Shown piece after piece: positions 10,408 to 22,273 of a stretch of 64,000 bases of DNA. This DNA comes from Streptomyces sp. NBC_01317 (GTDB lineage Bacteria; Actinomycetota; Actinomycetes; Streptomycetales; Streptomycetaceae), in contig NZ_CP108393.1 in assembly GCF_035961655.1 (NCBI RefSeq), positions 6,837,001-6,901,000 on the forward strand, written 5' to 3'. The position numbers were made by a program, and so were the translations under genes. The notes under the pieces are model-generated. The model saw only the letters and a list, made by a program, of their open reading frames with translations, had not been told where the DNA came from and did no database searches. Every line of letters begins with the position of its first letter. Position 1 is the first letter of the stretch.

Positions 10408-10764
10408 ATGTTCCGCCGTACGTTCTGGTTCACCGCGGGCGCGGCGGCCGGTGTGTGGGCGACCACCAAGGTCAACCGCAAGCTCCGGCAGCTGACCCCC
10501 GAATCCCTCGCCGCGCAGGCCGCGAACAAGGCGATCGACGCCGGTCACAGACTCAAGGACTTCGCCCTCGACGTGCGGACCGGAATGGTCCGCCGCGAGG
10601 CCGAGCTGGGCGAGGCACTGGGCCTGGAGGCACCGGCTGACCCGGCGCTCCCCGCGCCCCGGCGCGTCACGGCGATCGAGTACACCGAGCACACGGAGAA
10701 CCCCCGCGCCCCGCGCGCCGGCACGAACCCCTACAACCCGCACAACCGGAATGAGGACCACTGA
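10408..10764 (+). CDS. DUF6167-like small protein upstream of alaS
   Basis: Protein of 118 residues beginning [20 protein letters not shown], a single hydrophobic stretch that could anchor it or act as a signal-anchor. A charged helical region ([22 protein letters not shown]) and a proline-rich tail follow. I recall this family, annotated DUF6167, as Streptomyces-specific and adjacent to alaS. The function is unknown. Its TGA overlaps the alaS ATG by one base, so its translation is coupled to alaS. Confidence 0.8.
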   Translation: MFRRTFWFTAGAAAGVWATTKVNRKLRQLTPESLAAQAANKAIDAGHRLKDFALDVRTGMVRREAELGEALGLEAPADPALPAPRRVTAIEYTEHTENPRAPRAGTNPYNPHNRNEDH

Positions 10765-13433
10765 TGGAGTCGGCCGAAATCCGCCGTCGCTGGCTGAGCT
10801 TCTTCGAGGAGCGCGGTCACACCGTTGTCCCTTCGGCGTCGCTCATCGCGGACGACCCGACTCTCCTGCTGGTCCCGGCGGGCATGGTGCCCTTCAAGCC
10901 GTACTTCCTGGGCGAGGTCAAGCCGCCGTTCCCGCGCGCCACCAGCGTGCAGAAGTGCGTCCGCACCCCGGACATCGAAGAGGTCGGCAAGACCACCCGC
11001 CACGGCACCTTCTTCCAGATGTGCGGCAACTTCTCCTTCGGCGACTACTTCAAGGAAGGCGCCGTCAAGCTCGCCTGGGAGCTGCTCACCAGCTCCCTCG
11101 CCGACGGCGGCTACGGCCTGGACCCGGACAGGCTCTGGGTCACGGTGTACGAGGACGACGACGAGGCCGAGCGCATCTGGCGTGACGTCGTCGGGTTCCC
11201 CGCCGAGCGCATCCAGCGCCTCGGCAAGAAGGAGAACTACTGGTCGATGGGCGTGCCGGGCCCCTGCGGCCCCTGCTCGGAGATCATGTACGACCGGGGC
11301 CCCGACTTCGGCGCCGAGGGCGGCCCCGCCGTCAACGACGAGCGCTACGTGGAGATCTGGAACCTGGTCTTCATGCAGTACGAGCGCGGCGAGGGCACCG
11401 GCAAGGAGGACTTCGAGATCCTCGGCGACCTGCCGTCGCAGAACATCGACACGGGTCTCGGACTCGAACGCCTCGCCATGATCCTCCAGGGCGTACACAA
11501 CATGTACGAGACCGACACCCTGCGCGTCGTCATGGACAAGGCCACCGAGCTGACCGGCGTGCGGTACGGCGCCGAGCACGGCTCGGACGTCTCGCTGCGC
11601 GTGGTCGCCGACCACATGCGTACCTCCGCCATGCTCATCGGCGACGGCGTCACCCCCGGCAACGAGGGCCGCGGTTACGTGCTGCGCCGCATCATGCGCC
11701 GCGCCATCCGCAACATGCGCCTCCTCGGCGCCACCCAGCCGGTCGTCGCCGAGCTGATCGACGTGGTCATCAGGACCATGGGCGAGCAGTACCCGGAGCT
11801 GGAGACCGACCGCAAGCGCATCGAGACCGTCGCCCTCGCCGAGGAGGCCGCCTTCCTCAAGGCCCTCAAGGGCGGGACGAACATCCTCGACACGGCCGTC
11901 ACGGAGACCAAGGCCGCCGGCGGCCAGGTGCTCTCCGGGGACCGGGCCTTCCTGCTCCACGACACCTGGGGCTTCCCCATCGACCTCACCCTGGAGATGG
12001 CCGCCGAACAGGGCCTCTCCGTGGACGAGGACGGCTTCCGCCGGCTCATGAAGGAGCAGCGCGAGCGCGCCAAGGCCGACGCCAAGGCCAAGAAGTCCGG
12101 CCACGCCGACCTCTCCGCCTACCGCGCCGTGGCCGACAACAGCGGTTCCACCGAGTTCACCGGCTACACCTCCACGGAGAACGAGTCGACGATCGTCGGC
12201 CTGCTCGTGGACGGGGTGTCGTCACCGGCCGCCACGGAGGGTGACGAGGTCGAGGTGGTCCTCGACCGCACACCGTTCTACGCCGAGGGCGGCGGCCAGC
12301 TCGCCGACCAGGGCCGGATCCGGCTCGACACCGGCGCCGTCATCCAGGTCCGCGACGTCCAGCAGCCCGTGCCCGGGGTCTCCGTGCACAAGGGTGTCGT
12401 CCAGGTCGGCGAGGTGACGGTCGGCGCCCCCGTACAGGCCGCCATCGACCTCAACCGCCGCCGGGCCATCGCCCGCGCCCACAGCGCCACCCACCTCACG
12501 CACCAGGCGCTGCGCGACGCCCTCGGCCCCACGGCCGCCCAGGCCGGCTCCGAGAACTCCCCGGGCCGCTTCCGCTTCGACTTCGGCTCGCCCGCCGCCG
12601 TACCCGGCACGGTCCTCACCGACGTCGAGCAGAAGATCAACGAAGTGCTCGCCCGTGAACTGGACGTGCAGGCCGAGGTCATGTCCATCGACGAGGCCAA
12701 GAAGCAGGGCGCCATCGCCGAGTTCGGCGAGAAGTACGGCGAGCGCGTCCGCGTGGTGACGATCGGCGACTTCTCCAAGGAGCTGTGCGGCGGTACGCAC
12801 GTCAGGAACACGGCCCAGCTCGGGCTGGTGAAGCTGCTCGGCGAGTCGTCCATCGGCTCCGGCGTACGGCGGATCGAGGCCCTGGTCGGCGTCGACGCGT
12901 ACAACTTCCTCGCCAAGGAGCACACCGTCGTCGCCCAGCTCCAGGAGCTGGTCAAGGGCCGCTCCGAGGAGCTGCCCGAGAAGATCTCCGGCATGCTCTC
13001 CAAGCTGCGGGACGCCGAGAAGGAGATCGAGAAGTTCCGCGCCGAGAAGGTGCTGGCCGCCGCCGCCGGCCTCGCCGGCAGCGCCAAGGACGTCCGCGGT
13101 ACGGCCCTGGTGACCGGCCAGGTCCCCGACGGCACCTCGGCCGACGACCTGCGCAAGCTGGTCCTCGACGTGCGCGGCCGGATGCCCGGGGACCGGCCGA
13201 CGGTCGTCGCCCTGTTCACCACGTCCGGCGGCCGTCCCGTGACCGTCATCGCCACCAACGAGGCGGCCCGTGAGCGCGGCCTCAAGGCCGGTGAGCTGGT
13301 GCGTGCCGCCGCCAAGACCCTCGGGGGCGGAGGCGGCGGCAAGCCGGACGTCGCCCAGGGCGGCGGGCAGAACCCGGAGGCCGTCGGGGACGCCGTGGCC
13401 GCCGTCGAGCGCCTTGTCGCCGAGACGGCCTGA
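10764..13433 (+). CDS. alaS: Alanyl-tRNA synthetase
   Basis: Class II synthetase of 889 residues that charges tRNA-Ala. The N-terminal catalytic core starts [19 protein letters not shown] and includes [18 protein letters not shown] and [13 protein letters not shown]. The editing domain carries the zinc ligands HSATH (in [14 protein letters not shown]) and CGGTH ([12 protein letters not shown]), so mischarged Ser- and Gly-tRNA can be cleared. The C-terminal C-Ala domain ends with a glycine-rich run ([15 protein letters not shown]). The ATG overlaps the upstream stop codon. Length is normal for the family. Confidence 0.98.
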   Translation: MESAEIRRRWLSFFEERGHTVVPSASLIADDPTLLLVPAGMVPFKPYFLGEVKPPFPRATSVQKCVRTPDIEEVGKTTRHGTFFQMCGNFSFGDYFKEGAVKLAWELLTSSLADGGYGLDPDRLWVTVYEDDDEAERIWRDVVGFPAERIQRLGKKENYWSMGVPGPCGPCSEIMYDRGPDFGAEGGPAVNDERYVEIWNLVFMQYERGEGTGKEDFEILGDLPSQNIDTGLGLERLAMILQGVHNMYETDTLRVVMDKATELTGVRYGAEHGSDVSLRVVADHMRTSAMLIGDGVTPGNEGRGYVLRRIMRRAIRNMRLLGATQPVVAELIDVVIRTMGEQYPELETDRKRIETVALAEEAAFLKALKGGTNILDTAVTETKAAGGQVLSGDRAFLLHDTWGFPIDLTLEMAAEQGLSVDEDGFRRLMKEQRERAKADAKAKKSGHADLSAYRAVADNSGSTEFTGYTSTENESTIVGLLVDGVSSPAATEGDEVEVVLDRTPFYAEGGGQLADQGRIRLDTGAVIQVRDVQQPVPGVSVHKGVVQVGEVTVGAPVQAAIDLNRRRAIARAHSATHLTHQALRDALGPTAAQAGSENSPGRFRFDFGSPAAVPGTVLTDVEQKINEVLARELDVQAEVMSIDEAKKQGAIAEFGEKYGERVRVVTIGDFSKELCGGTHVRNTAQLGLVKLLGESSIGSGVRRIEALVGVDAYNFLAKEHTVVAQLQELVKGRSEELPEKISGMLSKLRDAEKEIEKFRAEKVLAAAAGLAGSAKDVRGTALVTGQVPDGTSADDLRKLVLDVRGRMPGDRPTVVALFTTSGGRPVTVIATNEAARERGLKAGELVRAAAKTLGGGGGGKPDVAQGGGQNPEAVGDAVAAVERLVAETA

Positions 13434-13474
13434 CGCCCCGTGGAGGCCCCCGTGCCGGCTGTGGAACGGCTCAC

Positions 13475-13939
13475 ATGAGACGCGGACGCAGGCTCGCGAT
13501 CGACGTCGGGGACGCCCGGATCGGGGTCGCCTCGTGCGACCCCGACGGGATCATCGCCACGCCGGTGGAGACCGTGCCGGGACGTGACGTCCCGGCCGCC
13601 CACCGGCGGCTGCGGCAGCTCGTCGAGGAGTACGAGCCGATCGAGGTCGTGATCGGGCTGCCCCGGTCCCTCAACGGCGGCGAGGGGCCCGCCGCGGCGA
13701 AGGTACGTACGTTCGCACAGGAGGTCGCGCGGGGTGTCGCACCCCTGCCGGTACGACTGGTGGACGAGCGCATGAGCACCGTGACCGCCAGCCAGGGGTT
13801 GCGTGCTTCCGGCGTGAAGTCAAAGAAGGGCCGCTCCGTCATCGACCAGGTGGCGGCGGTTGTCATCCTTCAGAGTGCCCTGGAGGCCGAACGAGGCTCC
13901 GGCGAAGCCCCGGGCGAGGGCGTCGAAGTGGTCATCTGA
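13475..13939 (+). CDS. ruvX: Holliday junction resolvase-like protein (RuvX/YqgF)
   Basis: RNase H-fold nuclease of 154 residues of the YqgF family, implicated in Holliday-junction resolution and, in E. coli, pre-16S rRNA 5' processing. Conserved acidic sites are visible: Asp in LAIDVGDARIGVA, Glu in LVDERMST and Asp in VIDQVAAVVIL. The VIGLPRSLNGGEG loop is also typical. The start is ATG at 13475. It lies between alaS and mltG, the usual alaS-ruvX-mltG-aroE order of actinobacteria. The pairing with alaS and mltG suggests cotranscription, although 41 bp separate it from alaS. Confidence 0.93.
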   Translation: MRRGRRLAIDVGDARIGVASCDPDGIIATPVETVPGRDVPAAHRRLRQLVEEYEPIEVVIGLPRSLNGGEGPAAAKVRTFAQEVARGVAPLPVRLVDERMSTVTASQGLRASGVKSKKGRSVIDQVAAVVILQSALEAERGSGEAPGEGVEVVI

Positions 13940-14060
13940 TCGCGGTACGGTAACGTTCCGCGCGATGCGGCGGTGTTCGAACAGCTGCCGCACAGCAAGA
14001 GGCGAAACGGACGCCGTACCGCTGGTGCTACGGCCGCCGCCTCGCGGCTCTAGGGGATCG

Positions 14061-16052
14061 ATGACTGACTATGGCCGGGGCCCCGGCTCCGAACCGTGGC
14101 ACCCCGAAGATCCCTTGTACGGGGATCAGGGGTGGGGAGAGCGGCAGGCGGCGGACGGCCAGGGCGTTCCCTACGGCGAGCAGCCTCAGCAGCAGCAGTA
14201 TCCGCAGCAGGGGTACGACGCCGGTCAGGCCGGTCAGGATCCGTACCAGCAGCAACAGCAACAGCAGCAGTACCAGCAGCAGCCGTACGACGGCGGGCAG
14301 CAGTACGACGCGCAGCAGCAGTACGCGGATCCCCAGCAGTACCAGCAGAATCCGCAGCAGTACCAGGACCCTCAGCAGTACCAGGGGCAGCAGCAGTACC
14401 AGCAGCAGCCGCAGGGATACGGCGAGCAGCACGTGCCGCACCAGCAGCAGTACAACGCCGGTACGGGAGCCTGGGACCCGCATCAGCAGCAGGCCGCGAT
14501 GGCGTACGGCGGTAATCCGGCCGACCCTTACGCGGCTCAGCACCAGGGCGGCTACCCGGAGGGCCAGGACTACTACGCCGCCCAGGACGCGTACCCGCCG
14601 CCCCAGCCGCCGGGTCGCCGGCCTGGGGAGGCGGATCCCCAGCAGGGACAGCAGCAGTTCCAGCAGCAGCCGCAGCAGCCCATGCAGCAGCAACACCAGC
14701 AGCCGCAGCAACCCCGGCAGCCTCAGCCGCAGCAGCCCCAGGTCCCGGTCCCCGCCGCCCCGGCGGCTCCGGCGGCTCCGGAGAACGAGTGGGACGCCCA
14801 GCAGCCCCCGGAGACCCACCCCTTCTTCACGGGTGACGACGACGAGTCCGACAACCGGAACCCGCGGAACGACGACGAGGACGACGACGGGCACGACGAC
14901 GAGGACGACGACCGGGACGACCGGGATGACCGGGACGGCCGTGACCGTCGTGGCAAGTCGGCCAAAAAGAAGAAGAAGGGCGGCAACGGCCGCGCCTGCC
15001 TCGTCCTCGCCGTGGTGCTCGTGGGCGGCGTCGGCGGTATCGGCTACGTCGGCTACACCTTCTACCAGGACCGGTTCGGCCCCCCGCCGGACTTCACGGG
15101 CGCCGGTTCCACCGAGGTCCAGGTGGAGATCCCGCCGGACTCCGGGGGGTACGCGATCGCGGCGATCCTGGTGAAGAAAGGCGTGATCAAGAGCGAGGGC
15201 GCGTTTGTCGAGGCGCAGAAGAAGAACCCGAAGGGCAATCTTGTCCAGGCGGGCGTCTTCACGCTGCGCAAGGGAATGTCGGGGGAGAACGCCGTCAAGG
15301 CGATGCTCGACCCGGCCAGCCACAACTCGTTGGTCATTCCCGAGGGCAAGCGTAATGCCGAGATCTACAAGATGATCGACGACAGGCTCAAGCTCGACAA
15401 GGGAACCACCGCCGCTGTCGCGAAGAAGCAGCTCAACAGCCTCGGTCTGCCCGACTGGGCGAAGGGTCACAAGGACCTCAAGGACCCGCTGGAAGGTTTC
15501 CTCTATCCGGCGAGCTATCCGGTCGCCGAGGGCATGAAACCGGAATCCGTCCTCAAGAAGATGGTGTCCCGGGCCAACGCCGAATACGGCAAACTCGACC
15601 TGGAGGCCAACGCCAAGAAGTTCAAGGTCGACGGCCCGTGGGAGATGATCACCGTCGCCAGCCTCGTCCAGGTCGAGGGCAAGACGCACGACGACTTCCG
15701 GAAGATGGCCGAGGTGGTCTACAACCGCCTCAAGCCCACCAACACGCAGACCAACCAGAAGCTTCAGTTCGACTCGTCCTTCAATTACCTCAGGGGCGAG
15801 AGCAACATCAATATCAGCGAGTCCGAGATCAACAGCAATCAGGACCCGTACAACACCTACACGCAGCGGGGTCTCCCGCCGGGACCCATCAGCAACCCGG
15901 GCGGCGAGGCGCTGGCAGCGGCGCTCGATCCGACCTCGGACGGCTGGCTGTACTTCGTGGCGACCGACGGTGTGCACAAGACCGAATTCGCCAAGACGTA
16001 CGAGGAGTTCCAGAAACTCAAGGACAAATTCAATGCCAAGCAGGGCAACTAG
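14061..16052 (+). CDS. mltG: Endolytic murein transglycosylase MltG with long Gln-rich N-terminus
   Basis: Membrane-bound lytic transglycosylase of 663 residues that cuts nascent peptidoglycan strands. Residues 1 to about 260 are low-complexity, dominated by Gln, Tyr, Pro and Gly; an acidic Asp/Glu stretch, a KKKKKGG run and one membrane helix (about 310-335) follow. The outward YceG/MltG domain holds the catalytic Glu at residue 539 (SLVQVEGKTHDDF) and the conserved YNTYTQRGLPPGPISNPG. The E. coli enzyme is about 340 residues, so the extra length is the cytoplasmic extension. The ATG at 14061 is the first start after the ruvX stop that fits. The aroE start lies inside its last codons. Confidence 0.95.
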   Translation: MTDYGRGPGSEPWHPEDPLYGDQGWGERQAADGQGVPYGEQPQQQQYPQQGYDAGQAGQDPYQQQQQQQQYQQQPYDGGQQYDAQQQYADPQQYQQNPQQYQDPQQYQGQQQYQQQPQGYGEQHVPHQQQYNAGTGAWDPHQQQAAMAYGGNPADPYAAQHQGGYPEGQDYYAAQDAYPPPQPPGRRPGEADPQQGQQQFQQQPQQPMQQQHQQPQQPRQPQPQQPQVPVPAAPAAPAAPENEWDAQQPPETHPFFTGDDDESDNRNPRNDDEDDDGHDDEDDDRDDRDDRDGRDRRGKSAKKKKKGGNGRACLVLAVVLVGGVGGIGYVGYTFYQDRFGPPPDFTGAGSTEVQVEIPPDSGGYAIAAILVKKGVIKSEGAFVEAQKKNPKGNLVQAGVFTLRKGMSGENAVKAMLDPASHNSLVIPEGKRNAEIYKMIDDRLKLDKGTTAAVAKKQLNSLGLPDWAKGHKDLKDPLEGFLYPASYPVAEGMKPESVLKKMVSRANAEYGKLDLEANAKKFKVDGPWEMITVASLVQVEGKTHDDFRKMAEVVYNRLKPTNTQTNQKLQFDSSFNYLRGESNINISESEINSNQDPYNTYTQRGLPPGPISNPGGEALAAALDPTSDGWLYFVATDGVHKTEFAKTYEEFQKLKDKFNAKQGN

Positions 16053-16878
16053 TCCGGGGATCCGCCGGGCGGCCGTTTTGGGGTCGCCCATCGCGCACTC
16101 CCTGTCGCCCGTACTGCACCGCGCGGCCTACGGCGAACTCGGCCTGACCACGTGGTCGTACGACCGGTTCGAGGTCACCGAGACGGGCCTCGCCGACTTC
16201 CTAGGGGGGCTCGACCCGTCCTGGGCCGGGCTGTCACTGACCATGCCGCTCAAACGCGCGGTCATCCCGCTCCTGGACGAGATCACCGACACCGCGGCCT
16301 CCGTAGAGGCGGTCAACACGGTGATCATCGGCGCCGACGGCCGGCGTACGGGCGACAACACCGACATCCCGGGGATGATCGCCGCCCTGCGCGAGCGGGG
16401 CGTGACCACGGTGGAGTCCGCCGCGATCCTCGGCGCGGGCGCCACCGCGTCGTCCGCGCTCGCCGCCCTCGCCCGCGTCTGTACGGGTCCGGTCACCGCG
16501 TACGTACGAGGGGAGACGCGCGCCGCCGAGATGCGCGGCTGGGGAGCCCGCCTCGGCGTCGAGGTCCGTACGGCGGACTGGGCGGACGCGGCCGGGGCGC
16601 TCGACGCCCCGCTGGTCGTCGCCACCACCCCGGCCGGCGCCTCCGACGCGCTCGCCGGACGGGTCCCCGAGCGCCCCGGCACGCTTTTCGACGTCCTCTA
16701 CGACCCCTGGCCCACCGCCCTCGCCGCCGCCTGGTCCGCGCGGGGCGGCCAGGTGGTCGGCGGGCTCGACCTGCTCGTCCACCAGGCCGTCCTCCAGGTC
16801 GAGATGATGACGGGCCGCACCCCGGCGCCCCTGCCGGAGATGCGTAAGGCGGGCGAACAGGCCCTCGCCGCCCGCTGA
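16033..16878 (+). CDS. aroE: Shikimate dehydrogenase
   Basis: NADP-dependent reduction of 3-dehydroshikimate to shikimate; 281 residues. Substrate-binding [16 protein letters not shown], the catalytic Lys in [11 protein letters not shown], Asp in GDNTDIPGM and a nucleotide-binding glycine loop [13 protein letters not shown] are all present. The ATG at 16033 lies 20 bp inside the end of mltG with AAGGA upstream, indicating translational coupling. The open frame continues further upstream, but only as overlap with mltG. It begins the aroE-C-K-B-Q chorismate cluster, although 173 bp separate it from aroC. Confidence 0.94.
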   Translation: MPSRATSPGIRRAAVLGSPIAHSLSPVLHRAAYGELGLTTWSYDRFEVTETGLADFLGGLDPSWAGLSLTMPLKRAVIPLLDEITDTAASVEAVNTVIIGADGRRTGDNTDIPGMIAALRERGVTTVESAAILGAGATASSALAALARVCTGPVTAYVRGETRAAEMRGWGARLGVEVRTADWADAAGALDAPLVVATTPAGASDALAGRVPERPGTLFDVLYDPWPTALAAAWSARGGQVVGGLDLLVHQAVLQVEMMTGRTPAPLPEMRKAGEQALAAR

Positions 16879-17051
16879 CGGGTGTCCGGCCGGCCCCGGC
16901 CACGGATCCGGCCGGATCAAGCCGCCTCTGTCCGTTTTCCGGACCGGCGGGCGGTCCGCGCCCGCGATCGTGGGAGGATCGGAGACGGCGGGCCAGGGCC
17001 GCGCACCCGGTGGCGCCGATGCAGTTCCGGGCGCGAGTAAGAGGAGCACCG

Positions 17052-18232
17052 TTGAGCAGGTTGCGCTGGCTGACCGCGGGGGAGTCGCACGGCCCCGCCC
17101 TGGTGGCGACGCTGGAGGGTCTTCCCGCCGGTGTGCCCATCACCACGGAGATGGTGGCGGACCACCTCGCCCGGCGGCGCCTCGGCTACGGTCGTGGCGC
17201 GCGGATGAAGTTCGAGCGTGACGAGATCACCTTCCTCGGTGGTGTACGGCACGGCCTGACCATGGGGTCGCCGGTCGCGATCATGGTCGGGAACACCGAG
17301 TGGCCCAAGTGGGAACAGGTCATGTCGGCCGATCCGGTCGATCCGGAGGTGCTGGCCGGGCTGGCCCGCAACGAACCCCTGACCCGGCCCCGGCCCGGTC
17401 ACGCCGACCTCGCGGGCATGCAGAAGTACGGCGTGGCGGACGCCCGGCCCATCCTGGAGCGCGCCAGCGCCCGGGAGACGGCGGCCAGGGTCGCGCTCGG
17501 TGCCGTCGCCCGCTCCTACCTCAAGGAGACGGCCGGCATCGAGATCGTCTCGCACGTCGTGGAGCTGGCCGCGGCCAAGGCGCCGTACGGCGTCTACCCG
17601 AAGCCCTCCGACGTCGAGCGGCTCGACGCCGACCCGGTGCGCTGCCTCGACGCGGACGCGAGCAAGGCGATGGTCGCGGAGATCGACCAGGCCCACAAGG
17701 ACGGCGACACCCTCGGCGGCGTGGTCGAGGTGCTGGCGTACGGCGTGCCCGTCGGGCTCGGCTCGCACGTCCACTGGGACCGCAGGCTCGACGCCCGGCT
17801 GGCCGCAGCGCTGATGGGCATCCAGGCGATCAAGGGCGTCGAGGTCGGCGACGGCTTCGGGCTTGCCCGGGTCCCCGGCTCGCAGGCGCACGACGAGATC
17901 GTGGCCACCGACGACGGCATCCGGCGCACCTCGGGCCGGTCCGGCGGTACGGAAGGCGGCCTGACGACCGGCGAACTGCTGCGCGTACGCGCCGCGATGA
18001 AGCCCATCGCGACCGTGCCGCGCGCGCTCGCCACCGTCGACGTCGTGACGGGTGAGACGGCGAAGGCCCACCACCAGCGCTCCGACGTGTGCGCCGTGCC
18101 GGCCGCCGGGATCGTCGCGGAGGCCATGGTCGCGCTCACGCTCGCGGACGCCGTCGCGGAGAAGTTCGGCGGCGACAGCGTGCCGGAGACCCGCCGCAAC
18201 GTGGAGTCGTACCTGAAGAACCTGGTGGTCCG

Positions 18233-18236
<4 letters not shown>
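17052..18236 (+). CDS. aroC: Chorismate synthase
   Basis: Flavin-dependent enzyme of 394 residues converting EPSP to chorismate. Signatures: [17 protein letters not shown] near the start, [39 protein letters not shown] and [14 protein letters not shown]. The start chosen is TTG at 17052, with GAGGAG five bases upstream, giving the canonical N-terminus [14 protein letters not shown]. The alternative ATG at 17010 would add 14 residues without support. The last codons overlap the aroK start (ATGA). Confidence 0.96.
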
Positions 18237-20318
<2,082 letters not shown>

Positions 20319-20337
20319 CAGACCGGGCACTCACGGG

Positions 20338-20373
20338 CGCCCCCGGCCGTTCCCAGAGGGACGGCCGGGGGCG
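20338..20373 (+). terminator. Terminator of the aro cluster
   Basis: A perfect 13-bp GC-rich stem (20338-20350 and 20361-20373) with a 10-nt loop lies 19 bp after aroQ. Confidence 0.8.
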
Positions 20374-20505
20374 GTACCGTGTCGCAGCGCGGGAACCATG
20401 CGACCGGGGCCCGGCGTCAGACGCACCAGCCAGGCGTACGAACCGGCCGGTCGAACGAGTCGGCCGGACGAGTTGAGTCAGTCGCACGAGACGGAGTGGC
20501 ACCGG

Positions 20506-21465
20506 ATGCAGCACGCAGTGGGGGCTCCGCTGCCGCCTCACCAGGGGTCGGCGCACGGACCCGGCGGTTGGGCGCACCAGGCACCTCCCCCCGGCGCGCA
20601 GGGGCAGCCGCCCGCGCCGGGCTGGCACCCGCCGCAGGGGCCGCCCCGGCCGCCGGGGCCCCCGCAGGGGCCGCCGCCCCAAGGCCCGCCGCAGCCGCCG
20701 CAGGGCCCGCCGCCGCACCACCCGCAGTACCGCCCGCCGCCCCCCGGGGCCGTACCGCCGCCCGCCCACGCGCCCCGGCAGGCCCCGGTACCACCCCCCG
20801 GCCGGCCCTCGGGCCCGCCGCCCTCCGATGTCACCGGGCACGTCCAGCTGCCGCCCGGCGGCCCCGTGCCCATCCCCGCGCCGCTTCACGGCGACAGCGG
20901 TACGGGCGTGGCGACGCTCGCCGTGCTGCTCATCGGCCCGGCCGGCGCGGGCAAGACGACGGTGGCGCGCCACTGGGCGCAGAGCCGCCGTGTGCCCACC
21001 GCGCACATCAGCCTGGACGACGTCCGCGAGTGGGTCTGCTCCGGCTTCGCCGACCCGCAGTCGGGCTGGAACGACCACTCCGAGGCCCAGTACCGCCTGG
21101 CGCGCCGCACCTGCGGCTTCGCCGCCCGCAACTTCCTCGCCAACGGGATCTCCTGCATCCTGGACGACGCGGTCTTCCCCGACCGCCCGGTCGTCGGCCT
21201 CGGCGGCTGGAAGCGCCACGTCGGCCCCGGCCTGCTGCCGGTGGTCCTGCTGCCCGGGCTGGAGATCGTCCTGGAGCGCAACGCGGAGCGCAGCGGGAAT
21301 CGCCGCCTGGCGGACGAGGAGGTGGCGGGGATCCATGGGCGGATGGCGGGGTGGTACGGCTCGGGCCTGCCGATCATCGACAATTCGAAGTACGACGTGG
21401 AGACGACGGCGAGGGTCTTGGACGAGGTCCTGGCCCGCGCGCTTGCGAGTCCGCCGAGCTGGTAG
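20506..21465 (+). CDS. Proline-rich P-loop (zeta-toxin/AAA_33-like) ATP-binding protein
   Basis: Protein of 319 residues. Roughly the first 110 residues are almost entirely Pro, Gly, Gln and Ala. The remainder is a compact P-loop domain: Walker A LIGPAGAGKTTVARHWA, a following Asp in ISLDDVREWVCSG, and ISCILDDAVFPDRP. It resembles small nucleoside or polynucleotide kinases of the zeta-toxin/AAA_33 group; the substrate is unknown. The start at 20506 has GGAG 9 nt upstream; an in-frame ATG at 20398 would add 36 residues and overlaps the region just after the terminator. No neighbouring antitoxin gene is visible, so I do not call it a toxin. Confidence 0.78.
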   Translation: MQHAVGAPLPPHQGSAHGPGGWAHQAPPPGAQGQPPAPGWHPPQGPPRPPGPPQGPPPQGPPQPPQGPPPHHPQYRPPPPGAVPPPAHAPRQAPVPPPGRPSGPPPSDVTGHVQLPPGGPVPIPAPLHGDSGTGVATLAVLLIGPAGAGKTTVARHWAQSRRVPTAHISLDDVREWVCSGFADPQSGWNDHSEAQYRLARRTCGFAARNFLANGISCILDDAVFPDRPVVGLGGWKRHVGPGLLPVVLLPGLEIVLERNAERSGNRRLADEEVAGIHGRMAGWYGSGLPIIDNSKYDVETTARVLDEVLARALASPPSW

Positions 21466-21500
21466 CCGTTTCGCCCGGTGACCGGTTGCGCTTACTGCTT

Positions 21501-21522
21501 GTCCTCAATCGCCGGACGGGCT
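21501..21522 (+). repeat. Dispersed unit, copy 1
   Basis: Contains CCTCAATCGCCGGACGGGCT preceded by GT, and is preceded by GCTTACTG like copies 2, 3 and (inverted) 4. Confidence 0.85.
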
Positions 21523-21540
21523 GGGTTTGTCGTGGTGACG

Positions 21541-21680
21541 GGGGGTGGGGCCTGCGGAGGTACGTATGTCCGGACTGCATGTTTTACGGCGCCTCAGGAA
21601 CTCGTCCAGTTCACCGGTAGCCATGCGCCACAAAACACGCTTTACGTCCGGACACACGCACCTCCTCCGACCCCACCCCC
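21541..21680 (-). repeat. Inverted-repeat element A
   Basis: Imperfect arms 21541-21591 and 21625-21680 share the pattern ACGT..GTCCGGAC and end in runs of G and C (GGGGTGGGG against CCCCACCCC). Read on the minus strand it aligns along nearly its whole length with element B. It looks like a small non-autonomous mobile element or a decayed regulatory palindrome; no transposase is present. Confidence 0.65.
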
Positions 21681-21761
21681 CTCACGCCGGGGGTGAGCTG
21701 AACGACCCCGCCGGCCCGGGGGCGTCTGGCCCCTGCCCGGTGGACGGTGCCGCTTACTGAT

Positions 21762-21783
21762 GTCCTCAATCGCCGGACGGGCT
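21762..21783 (+). repeat. Dispersed unit, copy 2
   Basis: Perfect copy of the 22-bp unit, with the extended 5' flank GCTTACTGAT. Confidence 0.85.
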
Positions 21784-21824
21784 GGAGTGTGGCCCTGCCC
21801 GGTGCTCGGGCGCGGCTTACTGAT

Positions 21825-21846
21825 GTCCTCAAGCGCCGGACGGGCT
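21825..21846 (+). repeat. Dispersed unit, copy 3
   Basis: One mismatch from the unit (AAGCG instead of AATCG), with the same GCTTACTGAT flank as copy 2. Confidence 0.85.
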
Positions 21847-21910
21847 GGATGGTGCCCCCGGGCCCTCCAACGCCGGACGGACCCGGTTTTGTTTTGGCGC
21901 GGGCCTGGGA

Positions 21911-22038
21911 GGGGGACGGGCAGGGGTCGTGTCCGGAACGTAGAGCGTGTTTTGTGTCGCGTGACTACCGTGAATGTCCGAAGTCCCCGAACGCGACGTA
22001 AAACATGCAGTGCAGGACACGACCCCTGCCCGGCCCCC
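21911..22038 (+). repeat. Inverted-repeat element B
   Basis: Arms 21911-21961 and 21992-22038 pair with GGGCAGGGGTCGTGTCC against GGACACGACCCCTGCCC as the outer stem. It shares AGCGTGTTTTGTG, CTACCG and CGTAAAACATGCAGT with element A read on the opposite strand. See element A. Confidence 0.65.
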
Positions 22039-22085
22039 GGCAACCGACCCGCACCCAAACCACCGGCCCGCAGCGGGCACAACCA

Positions 22086-22107
22086 AGCCCGTCCGGCGAT
22101 TGAGGAC
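22086..22107 (-). repeat. Dispersed unit, copy 4 (inverted)
   Basis: Perfect reverse-complement copy, followed by ATCAGTAAGC, the mirror image of the flank of copies 2 and 3. Confidence 0.85.
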
Positions 22108-22151
22108 AATCAGTAAGCCGCACCCGCCCGCACCGGGCAGACGCACAAACA

Positions 22152-22173
22152 AGCCCGTCCGGCGATTGAGGAC
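22152..22173 (-). repeat. Dispersed unit, copy 5 (inverted)
   Basis: Perfect reverse-complement copy without the extended flank. Confidence 0.85.
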
Positions 22174-22261
22174 AACAGGAACCGCAACGCGGTCGCCGTG
22201 ACGAGGCCCCCCCATCCCCCCAGTCGGCCGCCCAGAACCAGCAGAACCACCGCACCGCTCC

Positions 22262-22267
22262 TACGCT
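22262..22267 (+). promoter_or_regulatory. -10 box of a probable leaderless transcript
   Basis: TACGCT ends 6 nt before the ATG of the M24-family gene, and no ribosome-binding site precedes that ATG. Confidence 0.5.
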
Positions 22268-22273
22268 CAGACC

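Larger units (their letters stand above)
21466..22273. other. 808-bp gene-free, repeat-rich intergenic region
   Basis: No convincing gene. It contains two imperfect inverted-repeat elements of about 130 bp related to each other and in opposite orientation, five copies of a 20-22 bp unit (three forward, then two reverse) and one degenerate copy at 21863-21882. The overall arrangement is itself roughly mirror-symmetrical. Open frames here are translations of the repeats. Confidence 0.8.

Noticed and set aside
20506..21465. Toxin-antitoxin system based on the zeta-toxin-like domain
   Set aside because: No antitoxin-like partner gene is adjacent, and the resemblance is limited to the general P-loop kinase pattern.
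21541..22038. Remnant of a helix-turn-helix regulator gene
   Set aside because: Only a short RRKTCS-like peptide is shared between the two elements. That is too little to call a pseudogene.
21478..22255. Short protein-coding genes in the gap after the P-loop protein gene
   Set aside because: The open frames translate the dispersed units and inverted elements (for example recurring SIAGRAG and RPAIED peptides) in both directions, as expected of repeats.
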